A stretch of 64,000 nt of DNA from Prinsepia uniflora. Lineage: Eukaryota; Streptophyta; Magnoliopsida; Rosales; Rosaceae. Made by a program: the position numbers and the translations under genes. How positions within the stretch are numbered: position 1 is the stretch's first letter; the number at the start of each line of letters is the position of its first letter. The notes under the pieces were generated by a model. It was not told the DNA's origin and made no database searches. It worked only from the letters and a program-made list of their open reading frames with translations. The stretch is from positions 5,933,781 to 5,997,780 of the forward strand of contig CM064866.1 in NCBI GenBank assembly GCA_032719365.1. Direction: 5' to 3'. Positions 10,613 to 22,544 of this stretch are shown here, piece by piece.

Positions 10613-12926
10613 ATGGTTCCAAAAAAATATCTCTCTGGACACGAAAAAAGACAGAAAAAGAAAAAAGAGGAAGAAATTGCTTTAAGTCTCAAGGGATCTT
10701 TGAATAAATATTTTGTTAAGAAAACAAATGATTCTCCTGAAAATTTAGTTGAATTTGAAGATTTATCGACTGAACCAGCTATGAATTTGGATAATTTGCA
10801 AGTAGAATCTGATATTAATTTGGAAGATTTACAAGCTGAACCTGATATTAATTTGGGAGATTTAGAAAAAGATAATGATGTGAATGAAATTTCTGAAAAT
10901 TTGAATGAAAATGAAGTTACTGATTTAGAAGAACAAATAATTAGTGAAATTGAATGCCAACAGTCCAGATTTGATTTGAATATTTTTGATCCAAGGGTTT
11001 GGGATGGTCTTGATGCAAAAATGAGGGATTTACTTGCTGAAAAGGGGCCTATACGAGAAGACAATATTAAATTTCCTCATGATAAAAAATCTAGACATTT
11101 TTCCTTAAATTATTATGCTAAAATTTTACCAAATGGGGAATCTGTTGATAGAAAATGGCTAGTGTACTCAAAGGAGTTAGATAAAGTTTTTTGTTTTTGT
11201 TGTAAGTTGTTTAAGACAATGCAATCTAAAAGCCAGTTAGCGAGTGAAGGAATTAGAGATTAGAAACATCTAGGAGAGAGACTTAAACAACATGAATACA
11301 GTATTGAACATTGCACTAATTTGAAAACATGGATTGAGTTACAAAACAGATTAGGAAAAAATTTAACTATTGATAAAGATTTACAAAAACTGATCAAGAA
11401 GGATACACATCATTGGAAAGATGTTATGCTTAGAATAATTGTTGTTGTGAAGTGTTTGGCTACACATAATTTGGCGTTTCGTGGAAAGATGTGTAGATAT
11501 CTCAAGTTCTCCAATAAGTATAAATGAGTATTTTTTAGAGTATTCATACGTGAAAGATACATCTGGAGCAGGAATTTTTAATGAATTGGAAGCTGTATTA
11601 AAATCCCTTGATCTTAATATTGATGATGTGAGGGGGCAAGGGTATGATAATGGATCTAACATGAAAGGGAAAAATTTGGGTGTTCAAAAAAGATTACTTG
11701 ATATAAATCCTAGAGCAATTTACATGCCATGTGGTTCTCATTCTCTTAATTTAATACTCTGTGATATGGCAAAATCTTGTGTTAAAGCTGAATCTTTTTT
11801 TGGGGCATGTCAATGCATATATACCGTGTTCTCTAATTCAACAAAGCGGTGGGATGTTTTACTTGATTATGTTGATGATTTAACTCTAAAATCATTGTCG
11901 AGTACACGTTGGGAAAGTCACATTCGAAGTGTGTAAGCAATAAAATCACAAGCTTCTCAAATCAGGGAAGCTTTATTTAAACTAGTAGAAATTAGTGATG
12001 ATACAAAATTGAAAAGAGATGCTCGAACTTTAGCAGAAGGAGAGCTTTCAAGTTTTGAATTTATATTAAGTTTGGTTATTTGGCATGATATATTGAACAA
12101 GATTAACATAGTTAGTAAAACTTTACAATCTGAAAATATGTGTCTTGATGTTGCTACAAAACAATTAGAAGGACTTGTTTTATTTTTTGAAAATTACAGA
12201 GATAATGGGTTTACTTCTGCCATGAATGAGGCTAAACAAATTTCTTTAGATATGGGAATTGATCCTATATTTCCAAAAAAACGAAGAACTTCAAGGAAAA
12301 GACATTTTGATGAGATTCCTAATACTGATAGGGAAGAACAATTAGCTGAAGATTCTTTTAGAATTGACTATTTTCTTGTCGTAGTGGATATTGCTCTTAA
12401 TGAATTGAGGGATAGGTTTGAACAAATGCGTAATTTTGATTACATTTTTGGATTCTTATTTGATGCTAAAAAAATAATTTTATTAGATGGTAATGAATTG
12501 AAAAGTTTTAGTGTGAATCTTGAAGAAGTTTTAAAACATGACAATGTTTCAGATGTTGATGCAGGAGATTTATATTCAGAATTACAAATATTGCAAATAA
12601 TGCTACCAAAAGAAGCATATGAAACTGATAAACCATGGACATCCATTAAACTTCTAGAGTTTGTAAAAACAATAGATATGTTTCCAAATGTAATGGTTGC
12701 TTATCGGATATTATTGACTATACCTGTGACTGTAGCATCTACAGAGAGAAGTTTTTCCAAATTAAAATTGGTAAAATCTTATTTGCGGACCACTATGACT
12801 CAAGATAGGCTAAATGGTTTAGCATTATTATGTATTGAAAAGGATATGCTGAAAAATATTGAATATACAAACATAATTGATGATTATGCTTCTAAGACTG
12901 CAAGAAGAAGACATTTGAAGTGGTAA
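10613..12926 (+). pseudogene. hAT transposase (zinc finger MYM-type 1-like), degenerate
   Basis: The ATG at 10613 opens MVPKKYLSGHEKRQKKKKEEE, typical of the N-terminus of this plant transposase group. A TTF-type zinc-finger region follows (FSLNYYAKILPNG, RKWLVYSKELDKVFCFCCKLF). The conserved GQGYDNGSNMKGK and STRWESH blocks are at 11633-11668 and 11900-11920. The hAT C-terminal dimerisation domain is at about 12685-12850 (VASTERSFSKLKLVKSYLR). The copy is dead: an in-frame stop at about 11261 replaces the Trp in IRDWKHL, an internal deletion near 11485-11500 joins AFRGK to RCVDISSSP and removes most of the DUF4371 segment, and a further stop sits at 11934. The intact protein would bind the terminal repeats and move the element. 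Confidence 0.9.
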
Positions 12927-13399
12927 ATTATGTGTTTGTGATTTCATTGTTTTTTTTTTTATTTTTGTAGGAACATGATGCTGGTTAAATGGTGGATCTC
13001 TTAAGTGAAAACTATTTTTGTATTAAATATGGAAGCTTGTAGTTGTATGAAATGATAGAACTTTGCTGGTTTGAGCAACCTATTGCTATTATGTTACCTC
13101 TTTTTAGAAATGATGGTTTTAGTTGTCCCAAGGAGGTTATGTAGAGTATAGGAGTTGCTTTTCTTTTAGAAAAAACTGATTGTAGTATTAAAAATATGAG
13201 GTACTCTTTTTCCTTTGTTTGAGATTTTTTTCCCAATGGGTTTTCTCCCGACAAAGGTTTTAATGAGGCCTCATAATATAAAAATAATATAATCAATTTT
13301 TAAAAATTTCTATTTTTAATAATTAAATGTATAAATTGAGGGCCCATTTTTTATTTTTGCCCTAGGCCTCCGTATGTTTGGACCGGCACTGCATACATT

Positions 13400-14081
13400 T
13401 TTATATATTTACAATACTCTCCCTTGGATATTTCATGTAATAGTGTTGTTTGACTGTGCGCATATATATTGCATCGTTAAAACCTTGCTAGTTAACAAAA
13501 ATGCTGTGGAACAAAATTAGAGAACAAACCTGACAAAAAATACAAACTTTCACTAGACCACTTGTTTGTGGTCGAAAAGACCTTTAAAGTGATCCCTTTC
13601 TTTAGTTATTGAGCAAGAAAATGGAGGCCAAGTTTTGCCAATTTATGTGCAAGGTAAGGAAGAGAAAGTGGTGAAAGGATTTTAAATGAGAAGCGACTAA
13701 AAATTGGAGTGGCCTAATGATGGTATATATTGGTATGCAAAAAGAAAGAACGAAACTAAAATTGTTTAGACACCAACTTGCCCACCTGGTTTTCCAAATT
13801 CAAGCATATATATACTGCTGTTTACATGTCTCATGTCAACCTATGTGGATTAATATATATACACATATATTCAGAAATTACTATTCGAACCCAAGATTAA
13901 TTAGCATCCGAAACTTCATAGGAAGGTGTTTTGCCACAAAGTTGTAACACTAACACCTAGTCTATATACATCTTACTTTGAGCAGAATATATATGCATCT
14001 CTCTTCCTTTAAACGAGAGGACTAATTTTTTTTTTTATTCAATTCAATTCACACACACATATATATACATATATATAATAC

Positions 14082-14120
<39 letters not shown>

Positions 14121-14389
14121 TTTATGTATTTAATTAGTGGTTAATTCAAGGATAAAATGAGTGGATTTAATGAAATCCTTAACAATGTTAATTAATACAA
14201 AGGGGCAGTCTAAGAAAGAAAATGAGAAAATTAGGTTGAGTTTTAAAAGGAGATAAATGAGGTAAATTTATTTTTATAACACAAATTGAGACTAAATGAC
14301 TACTGTTTCAAAAGCCTTTTTCATTAAAAAAAAAAATCTTCTTTTATGTGCCTTACAGATTGCCTAGTATTTTCTTAAAAGTAGTTGGC
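13400..14389. other. Non-coding region right of the hAT insertion
   Basis: The first 200 bases continue the LTR-like sequence interrupted by the hAT (CTCCCTTGGATATTTCATGT matches 53934-53956). Beyond that I see only AT-rich intergenic DNA with a CA/TA microsatellite at about 14050-14116. Confidence 0.6.
14050..14116. repeat. (CA)n/(TA)n microsatellite
   Basis: An ACACACACA run passes into ATATATATA, broken by ACATAT and ATACTATATG, then ends in an uninterrupted run of about 14 TA units. Confidence 0.9.
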
Positions 14390-14805
14390 CATTATCTTCT
14401 CTTGATGGTGGAGAATATCACTTCAAGGTCAGTCCACAGTTCGTATGCAAAGTCAGTATGTGTAAACGACACTATTAGCAATTTCTGGTTCCAACGAGTT
14501 GATGATCCACGATAAGACCATATCATTGCATATCTTCCAGCGGCTATATTCGGTGGGCTTGGTCAATTCTGATGGTGGCTCAAGAGATCCTTCGATGAAC
14601 CCAGTTTTATTTTTGGCACTTAAAGCCGTCTTGATTTGTCAGCTCCAATTGCCATAGTTGTTGGTGGATAAAGGCATCTTCACAAGGACTGCTCCAGGGT
14701 GATCAGATTGGTGTAGGAAATATGGATGGTCAATGTCTGAGTAGTTATCAGCAGACCGTCATTGGTCTTTTTGGTGTGTGTATTGTCTCTCTTGTTGTCT
14801 GCCAT
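14390..14805 (-). pseudogene. gag: Copia gag N-terminal fragment
   Basis: The minus strand starts MADNKRDNTHTKKTNDGLL. After a 1-nt frameshift it reads HQSDHPGAVLVKMPLSTNNY, then GNWS, a stop, QIKTALSAKNKTGFIEGS and WKICNDMVLSWIINSLEPEI. This is the classic start of copia gag proteins (SDHPGAVLV, NYGNWS, A-L-x-A-K-N-K-G-F, N-D-M-V-L-S-W-I). Only about 135 codons remain; the frame ends near STIKR and no pol follows. A reverse iMet primer-binding site lies just upstream at 14873-14884, confirming the 5' end of a copia element. Confidence 0.85.
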
Positions 14806-14872
14806 GGTAGGTGTTGAATATTGAGTGTAGTAGGTGTTGAATATTTGGTGCAGGTTCAGAAATTTTAGGCTT

Positions 14873-14884
14873 GCTCTGATACCA
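14873..14884 (-). other. iMet tRNA primer-binding site of the truncated copia element
   Basis: The minus strand reads TGGTATCAGAGC, a full match to the common plant retrotransposon primer site complementary to initiator Met tRNA. It is 67 bp ahead of the gag ATG at 14805. The LTR would start at about 14887 and run right, but no clean outer end was found. Confidence 0.85.
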
Positions 14885-15059
14885 TATGAAATGTAAAGGA
14901 GTTGAATTGTATATTTTTGTATATCTGAATTACAACTATACACAGCTTTATGTAGAGATTGTACAAGAAGACAAGATCCTAAAGATCTGCCATCGACCAA
15001 AACAATTTCCTAAATGAAATGATTCCCCAAATTAAGTTGAGATTGTCAATTACAACAAT

Positions 15060-15196
15060 TAGGGAGGAGAATGGGTATCATATATCTCAACATGCCCGGC
15101 GAGCCTCGCTACATCCGCCGGGCAAAACCTCGTTTACCAATGAATATGGATGCGCCGAGCAAATCATCGACGGGCATGCCATATTTTCTTGTAGTG
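15060..15196 (-). mobile_element. CACTA-type transposon end (remnant)
   Basis: The right end reads TTTTCTTGTAGTG, the reverse complement of CACTACAAGAAAA, the usual terminus of CACTA (En/Spm) elements. Four GC-rich subterminal words of the GCCCGGCGA / GCGCCGAGC / GACGGGC type precede it. A matching left end was not identified, so this is a fragment or a small non-autonomous copy. Confidence 0.5.
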
Positions 15197-15870
15197 AAAT
15201 ATACTTGAAACATTAGACCACAAATATTGGAGCTTTCCAAATCATAGAAAGAAAAAGATAGGTGCACAACTCGATCGGGTTAAAAGGGTTAATCTTTGAA
15301 ATTGAGTTAGATTAATTTAAATTAGTTTTATGTAGGCTCGGTTAATTTGGATTTTTAGAAGTTTCAGGCTGGAGTTATTTTAGCTAAATTTAACCAATAA
15401 GGTATATATCTTTAATTCTTGATCCAACTAGTTCAATAAAAAAATTCCGAACTATATCATTCAATCGTACAAACAATCTCAAAATCCCTTAATTCCAAAA
15501 TTTCTAATTCTATATAAACTTGTTATGACTATCATCATTTGTGTTTGAAAAGAAACAAATAAAATTGAAAGAAGTTTAAAGGTTTGCGAGTGGCAAAGAT
15601 GAAATTTACTGCGATCATGAATATATATGTGGTTGCATGTCTCTATTGCTCAAAACTTGTTAACTTTAAGAAAACAGAATAGTAATACGTACGTTTGAAA
15701 TTATTGTCAAAATTATTGCGAGATTGTCAATCTTGCTCCTTTTCCCTTTCCCATCTTAAGAATAGTGCCCTTGTTCCCTTTCCCATCTTAAGAAAAGTGT
15801 ATATATATTGCTTATTATATGGTGTTATCATCCTAAGATCGTCTAAGAGTGCAAACCTAATTAAATTAGC
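15197..15870 (+). promoter_or_regulatory. Upstream region of the RLP gene
   Basis: This is AT-rich sequence with no gene. Two copies of TTCCCTTTCCCATCTTAAGAA lie at about 15737-15794, a pyrimidine-rich tandem duplication about 50-130 bp ahead of the ATG. TATATATATTG at about 15798 is a possible TATA element. The promoter role is inferred from position only. Confidence 0.35.
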
Positions 15871-18740
15871 ATGGAGTTATCATCCTATTGCTTATTTGGT
15901 GTCACCAAACATAGGGTTTCAAAACTAAAACTACTAGCAATTCTGTTCTTGTACCATGTCGTTGCTGCCAAATTTCAAAACTCTTTGCACCCATCTTGCC
16001 ATGGTGAGGAGATGTCTGCCTTGCTCCAATTCAAGGATAGCTTCTCTATCAAGAGATCTGCTTCGAGTTACGGTGCTGCTTATCCAAAGGTTTCCTCGTG
16101 GAATGAAGGATCAAGGATCACTAACAACAGCAGTTGCTGCTCATGGGACGGGGTAGAGTGTGATGCGAAAACGGGTCATGTGATTGGCCTTGATCTTAGT
16201 AGCATTTGTCTCTATGGATCTATCCGCGTTAACAGCACCATTTTCAATCTTGTTCACCTCAGACAACTCAACCTTGCTGACAATCACTTCAACTACTCTC
16301 AAATTCCTAGTAGCATTAGGATTTTCCCATCCCTTACTTATCTCAATCTGTCTCGCTCTGCCTTTTCTGGCCAAATCCCATCCCAAGTTTCACAGTTGTC
16401 CAAGTTGTCAGTCCTTGATCTGTCTCTCAATGTTGATAGATTCCCCCTTAATAATAACAAACAACCACAGTTGAAACTTAATGCATCAGATTTTAGAAGC
16501 CTAGTTCAAAACTTAACTGCTCTAGAGCAACTTTTTCTAAGTTTTGTGAACATATCTTCAACAGTACCTTATTCCATAGCAAACTTATCATCCTTGACTA
16601 AACTGTACCTCAGGAATTGTGAGCTATTTGGTGAGTTTCCGGTGAGAGTCTTCAATCTACCGACCTTGGAAGGTCTGAGTGTGATATTCAACCAAGATCT
16701 TACTGGCTATTTACCTGAATTTAATCGAAGTAGCCCTCTCAGGTATCTATATATTTCCTTCACTAGATTTTACGGAAGCCTACCACCTTCGATTGGAAAT
16801 CTTGGCTCATTGCAAGAGTTGAATGTAGCTGCATGCAACTTTTCAAAAGGGTTGATTCCACCTTCACTTGGTAATCTTCAAAAACTCACTCTTCTTGACA
16901 TTTCACAAAGCCAATTTGTAGGTCAAATTCCTGATACATTGTCAAACCTCTCACAACTCACCAAGTTTCGGATTAATACAAGCACTTTAACCGGTCCAAT
17001 TCCTTCTTGGATAGGAACCTTAAACAAACTAGTTTACCTGAATTTTGCTTACAACAGATTGAATGGTTCAATTCCTACTTCAATTTCCAATTTTACCAAC
17101 CTTGAAATTCTTTACCTACAGTCAAATTCTCTGAGCGGCGTCGTGAAGTTTCAAATGTTTCCAAACCTTCCAAACATGCACCAGCTCCAACTGGGTAATA
17201 ACAATTTGGAATTTGTCACTGATTCCAAAAGTACAAAAAAGTCAACTGATATTCCACAATTCGTGAATCTTGGATTGGCTGCATGCAAGATCAAAGAGTT
17301 CCCATTTTTCCTTAAATATCAGAACGTGTTAGAGCATTTGGACCTTTCTAGAAACATCATCCAAGGCAACGTACCAAAATGGATGTGGAACATAAGCATA
17401 GGCACACTTAATTTCCTAGACATTTCTCAAAACCTCATATCAGACCAACCTCCTACTATTCTTCCACGGTTTTCCCTATTAATCTTAAGGCTTTCTTCCA
17501 ACTTGTTTTATGGATCCTTACCGCTACCTCCACCATCCATGTTAGAGTTTGCAGTTGCAAACAACAAATTCAACGGAGAAGTCTCACCATTTCTTTGCAA
17601 TATGATTTCTCTCCAATACCTTGACTTGTCTATGAATTACTTGAGTGGCATGCTTCCTCAGTGTCTTGGAAACTTCAGCAATAATTTGTCCCTTTTACTT
17701 CTCGGAAATAACAATTTTCATGGCATTGTTCCCCAAATATATAGCTCAAAAAGCAATCTGAGGATGATTGATATGAGTCACAACCAGTTGGAAGGAGGCC
17801 TACCAAGGTCATTGGTGAATTGTTTGATGCTCGAGTATCTTGTTCTTTCCAACAATCAGTTCAATGGTGTCTTTCCCATTTGGTTGGGGAGTCTTGCTGA
17901 GCTGAAACTTTTGGCAATGCGGCATAACAGATTCCACGGTGTGATAGAAAAGTCCAGAAAGAATGTTGATTTCCCGAGGCTACGCATTCTTGATTTGTCT
18001 TACAATAATTTCACCGGTGAGATTCCATCGGTGTTTCCTGATATTATTGTAAACAAGTCAGATTACATGTCCACCTCTTTGAATTATGAAGTCAACATTT
18101 TTGGAACTTATCAGAACTTTGTTTATGTTCGTTACTCAATCACATTAGCGACCAAAGGTTTGGAGCTTTACTATCCACGGATTCATGAAGCCTTTGCATT
18201 ACTTGACATCTCAAGCAACAAGTTTGAAGGGAAGATTCCAGATTTCGTAGGGAACTTAAAGGGCCTTCGCTCCCTCAATCTTTCCAACAACATTCTCACG
18301 GTGGCATCCCATCTTCATTTGGGAACTTATCAGTGCTCGAGTCCTTGGATCTTTCGAAAAACAAGCTCTCAGAATCGATCCCTCATCAATTGTCGCGTCT
18401 CTCTTTCCTTGCAAGATTCAGTGTTGCACACAATCACCTCACCGGTCCTATACCACAAGGAACTCAACTTACTTCATTTAATAGCACTGTATATGAGGGA
18501 AACAAAGGATTGTGTGGAAATCCATTGCCAGAGTGTGGAAATTCTAAGTCTCCTCCACTGCCACCTTCAAGCACCATGGGAAAAAATGATTCTTCGGCGT
18601 TTGTCTGGATATTTGCTTTGGCTGGAGTTGTAAGCGGGTTTGTAGTTGGAGTGGTTCTTTCAGATGTTGTGATTACAAAGAGGCATGATTTTTTTTACAA
18701 GATTGTTGGAATGATCAGACAAGTGATAGGGAAAAGCTGA
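15871..18740 (+). CDS. LRR receptor-like protein, Cf-9/HcrVf-like, with one 1-nt frameshift
   Basis: This is a plant RLP, a plasma-membrane protein with extracellular LRRs that usually senses pathogen or apoplastic signals together with SOBIR1/BAK1-type kinases (family knowledge). A hydrophobic signal segment spans residues about 19-33. The LRR N-cap follows with CHGEEMSALLQFKDSF and CCSWDGVEC (paired Cys at 89-90), then roughly two dozen LRRs from about residue 100. A non-LRR island lies at about 725-765 (NKSDYMSTSLNYEVN), followed by the last LRRs. A C missing at 18299-18300 (ctcacggtggc, where the paralogue at 27895-29620 has ctcaccggtggc) shifts the frame at residue about 810. The uncorrected protein is 920 aa, ending at 18633 with a foreign tail. 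The other frame supplies the expected end to 18740: last LRRs, GLCGNPLPECG, one membrane helix (AFVWIFALAGVVSGFVVG) and a short basic cytosolic tail, 956 aa in total. The ATG at 15871 is supported by the similar start of the pseudogene at 24912. There is no kinase domain and no intron. Confidence 0.9.
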
Positions 18741-19372
18741 ACTGGGAGGTGCAGGAAATGAGTTCATTATAAGGTTGTGTAGTTGATATTGTTTTTTGTT
18801 CTTGTTTTTGCTTTTGCCTTTGTTTTTGTTATTTCTATGTTGTTGTTTTGGTTCTTTTTGTAACCTTTCTTCATGTTTTTACTGTAGGTATTTTGGTTTG
18901 GTTATCGTGAGGTTTTGGCTTACTCATAAACCTCTATTATTATATTTTTCAAGGTTTTAGCTTTATGTTTCCCTTCTTGTAATTTTTTTAAAATAAATTT
19001 TAGGGCAATTAACTCATAGGTCCCTACTAACATGTAAATTTATTCAAAAACTTGCATATAGAAAAATTAAACTCATAGGTCCTTTGACTAATCAAATGAC
19101 TATACAATTTAAAATAGACCATAGTTTTTATATAAATTACAACTAATGTCATCTAATTGTAAACTAATCCAACAACAATCTAAAAATCACTTACCAAAAT
19201 TTATCATGATTTCAACATTACTTTTTATTTTTTTATTATAAGATTATATTGAGGATTATTAAAATATTACTCTATTTATATATATATTTTTTCACTTGAG
19301 CATTTTAAAAGTAATATGAATATCTAATCTAACTTAAAGTAAGATAATTAAAAGCAGTAATTCTTCAAAAAT
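18741..19372 (+). other. 3' flank of the RLP gene
   Basis: The T-rich untranslated-type sequence (GTTTTTG/TTGTT repeats, 18785-18860) is followed by AT-rich intergenic DNA. Possible polyadenylation words (AATAAA-like AAAATAAAT) occur near 18990. No gene is seen. Confidence 0.5.
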
Positions 19373-19913
19373 ACTTTTAAATTTAAAAATTCTTTATCTT
19401 CCGATATTAAATAATTTGATTAATTTCGTATAGTTTAGGGTTTAATTCTTGAATTTTGTACCAAAATTCAAGAATTAAATCCTATGTCGTACGAGTTTTC
19501 ACCACCATCTCCACACCACCAACCACCACCCCCCCCCCCCCCCCCCCCCCCCAAAAAAAAATTCTATACCCTACCGTTGAACCCCAGACAATACGGATTT
19601 TATTTTATTTTTTCTAGAAAAAAATTCAATCGTAACTATATACAATATATATATATATAAATATTTATTATATGTATAATATAATAAATGCTCCAAGAGG
19701 TCAAAAAAATCAAACACTAAGGGGCACATGAGGTAAAAAGGACAAAAAATAAGACAAAAAAAGGGCACATGTGGAATTTCTTACTTATAATTTCTGTTTA
19801 GGGGCTTTTGAATAAAAAAAGTTTGAAGTAAGGTCTTATTTTGTTTAATATACAAGTATTAAAGGTTTTAAATAAAACTAAAAGTTATTAAGGATGTAAC
19901 AATGATTTACTCT
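19373..19913 (-). mobile_element. Half copy of the poly-C inverted-repeat element
   Basis: This is the reverse complement of 26383-26990 and colinear with 26960-27493. It shares the central AATTCTTGAATTTT...AAAATTCAAGAATT inversion (about 19443-19479), the CCACCACC plus poly-C tract (C-run 19529-19552), the ACTATATACAATATATATA block and the end ATTTACTC followed by TA. The outer left arm is missing. Confidence 0.75.
19529..19552. repeat. Poly-C tract
   Basis: An uninterrupted run of 24 C followed by an A-run. It lies at the same place as the longer C- and G-runs of the related element at 26383-27493. Confidence 0.95.
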
Positions 19914-20629
19914 AAATTTTATCTAGTGTGCTATGAGAGAGATGGGGAGGGTGTTCTATCAGAGGGTCGGTTCCCTCTCAATTGGTTTGTATATTGTGAA
20001 GATAATTTGTTGTAGTAGTCCGATGAATGAGCCATGTGTGTAGTTATATTCAACCTGATCCTTAATCACCTCATTTTGTCGTTAAAAATATTTATAAATT
20101 TCAAGTATCTTAATTAGAGGTTGATAAGTGCATGTTTGTTCAAATTTTAAAAGAATATATTAGACATATAGGGAACCTACCTTGTATAATCCTACTATTT
20201 TGTGATATATTGTAATCACAAGTTTTCAAATTTACTAATTAGTCGATACTCAGAAACTTATAATTTGAAACTCCGTCAATAAATATATGTTTTGCCCACT
20301 AAATAATAATCCATGTGGTTCCTTCTAACAAACTTTAATTTTTGTCGCAATCAATAACATTACAATTTAGTGATATTTTTTTTACATAATAAAATATCAC
20401 AAATTTAATTCTCATGAAAGAAGAGAACGTTACACATTCATGTAAATTTTGATTCAAAGTGACTAAGTCATCATAATGTGAATTTGGTTGAATCTCCTCT
20501 CTTCTTTTCAATAGAATAACATTATATATAAAAATAATAATTAAAGGTTTTTTAGACTAAATGCATCTAGAACTGAAAAAACTATTTCAAAACTCACCAG
20601 GAACAAGAATTTGCCTCAATGTGCTTCAG
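19914..20629. other. Duplicated 3' flank of the RLP locus
   Basis: No gene is present. The segment 20095-20527 recurs inverted at 27496-27890, next to the RLP pseudogene there (shared words such as TAATAATCCATGTGGTTCC and AGGGAACCTACCTTGTATAA, allowing for orientation). It therefore belongs to an RLP-plus-flank unit that was duplicated in inverted orientation. Confidence 0.7.
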
Positions 20630-20930
20630 GAACAGGTACAACGTCAAAAATATTGCAACATTCGCCAATCAATATTAATAATGTTGTTAATCATGATGGC
20701 CTGGCAATAATATTACAAAATAGTAAGGATAATTAAGATATTTGCTTCATTTTATTATATTTTCTTTTAAAATTCTTTTTAAAATATTAAAATAAATAAA
20801 ACAACCATCTTCCCCAACTCAACTCACCTGATTATATCCTCCTTAGGGATCTCCGACCCCCACTCATCCAAATCCAACCCCATTTTCGAACTCAGAACTC
20901 CCTCCAGCCACCACCCATCCAAATCCAACT
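20630..20930 (+). repeat. Pack-MULE left terminal inverted repeat
   Basis: This pairs with 22545-22847 in inverted orientation over about 300 bp, with scattered mismatches and small indels. Confidence 0.85.
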
Positions 20931-21544
20931 CCAAATGCAATCTAACAAACCCTATCCCCTGTCTGCATCCACCCCTTCGCTTCAATGTACCCCATCTCGT
21001 ACCACAAAAATAAGAACGACGTATTGCCTCTTGGAAACCAAGCGACTGCAGGTATGATTCTCTTTGCTAGCTCAACACGCACACACTAGTTGAAACTGAT
21101 TGAATCGGGAGTAGCCCGTGACTAGTTTAGGATGATGAATGGACTGATTAAACTCTGTTTTGATTGTTGTTTGGATTGTGAATCAATGATGAATGTGAAT
21201 GATGATCAGTGCACGAAGCAATGCACTCAAAGTGTTTGTAAAAATGCCAAGCACATATTTGATGATCACACTCATAATTCTGAGAGAAACTTCATGTATA
21301 TTTTGTATTACATTCACAATGAATACTGATCTGAATTACATAGAGTATATCACATTACTCTCACACTTGAATTCAGCTACACACAAAGCATGACTCAATT
21401 CTAGCCATTCACATTAGAACACTTGTCATCTCTAGAATCTAGACTACACTCTTGCAGCCTACGTAATCTAACACACACACTGAGGATGGATCTGTTATCC
21501 ACCTCAGCACACACACTCTCTCTGCTTTCTAACCTCCACGTGCT

Positions 21545-22515
21545 AGTAACTGAGTCATACCAGCTTAGAGCTTAGTCATCAACATTGCCAAACCTATGCA
21601 ACGTTATCCTCAATGCCTCGCAATGCTCTGCTAACAGCTGCAAGTTCTTCTTCAGCTCATCAATCACTGCCCTACCGCCTGCGTGGATACAAAATTGCTC
21701 AAAAGCCTGCTTGAAATCCAGAATGTATGGCTTCCATTTCGGATTCCAGGCTTTCCGACCGATGAGCATCAGAAGAAAGAGCAGCTGCTCCAATGCCGGG
21801 ATCACCAGAGATATGATTGCTGTGATGTTTGATTTCAACGTCTTGCCTGAAATCACCATCAGATCTTTCGAGAGCGAAATCCCCACCTTGCCCTCCCTAT
21901 CCTCCTTCTGAAGCATGCACCAATACCACCATCGCAGTGGAGTTCGGGTGGACCTGAAGAAGGCCACATGCCAAGTCGATGGAGATGAGGCAGGTGCTGC
22001 CCATTCCCAACAAATTGAAGCTCCAGATGTTACTTTTGAGCTTGTACTTGTTGATCACCATTTCCAACAACAACAATGTCGGTGTGAAGAGGTTGCAGTT
22101 GACAATGAGGATAATGATATCTTTAGACTTCCCTGCTTTCTCGAATAGCGAGTCCATGGAGGAGAATATAACCAGCTTCGCCTCGCCTCTGGCGGCCACA
22201 ATAGTGGGGTTGGGAGGAATGTTGTGAATGGCGAGAGGGAGACAAGTCTCTTCCCTGAGGCCGGACCGCTTGAGAATCCTCATTTGGAACTCCATGCTTT
22301 TCGGGTTGTTGTTAGGGTTGAGCCAGGAGTGCATCATGAAGGTGGGGAATGGGATGCGACACGTGACTGGGAGTTTGAAGCAGGCTAGTCGATGAGGTAA
22401 ATAGTGCGGGGTTTTGACATGAAGTAGGCAGTGGCGATAAAGATGACTAGGAACGAAGAACAGAGTATTTGGGAGAGGTCGAAATGAAGGGTGTCCCAGA
22501 GCTAGAGAATCTCGT
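21545..22515 (-). pseudogene. 3-ketoacyl-CoA synthase (KCS) fragment captured in the Pack-MULE
   Basis: The minus strand reads LWDTLHFDLSQILCSSF then FMSKPRTIYLID near 22395-22500, followed by CFKLPVTCRIPFPTF and ESMEFQMRILKRSGL-type sequence (MEFQMRILKRSGLREETCLP). ARGEAKLVIFSSMDSLFEK, VINKYKLKSNIWSFNLLGMG and SIDLACGLLQVHPNS come next. These are signature stretches of plant KCS enzymes, which condense malonyl-CoA with acyl-CoA at the ER to make very-long-chain fatty acids. At about 21900 the sequence jumps to QKEDREGKVGISLSKDLM, NPKWKPYILDFKQAFEQFCIHAGGRAVIDEL and LHRFGNV. About 90 residues are missing in between, covering the segment after PNS, and the C-terminus after FGN is lost. Frameshifts and a stop after YLID confirm it is non-functional. 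Confidence 0.88.
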
Positions 22516-22544
22516 CGGGCCGAGACGAATGGCCACTAGAAAAT

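Larger units (their letters stand above)
8418..13391 (+). mobile_element. hAT DNA transposon, complete boundaries, 4974 bp
   Basis: The terminal inverted repeats are CAGAGCCGGCC on the left and, reverse complemented, CAGTGCCGGTC on the right. Imperfect similarity extends inward through GGGCCC-rich words and AAATTGAGGGCCC at both ends. A perfect 8-bp duplication (catacatt) flanks the element. It carries a decayed MYM-type/hAT transposase at 10613-12926 and, ahead of it, about 2 kb of non-self sequence with a recognisable host gene fragment at 8628-8774. The insertion interrupted an older LTR-like sequence whose uninterrupted relative is at 53870-53945. Confidence 0.95.

Noticed and set aside
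18333..18740. Separate small gene with membrane helix
   Set aside because: It is the shifted-frame C-terminus of the RLP gene, not an independent gene; the paralogue joins the two parts without a break.
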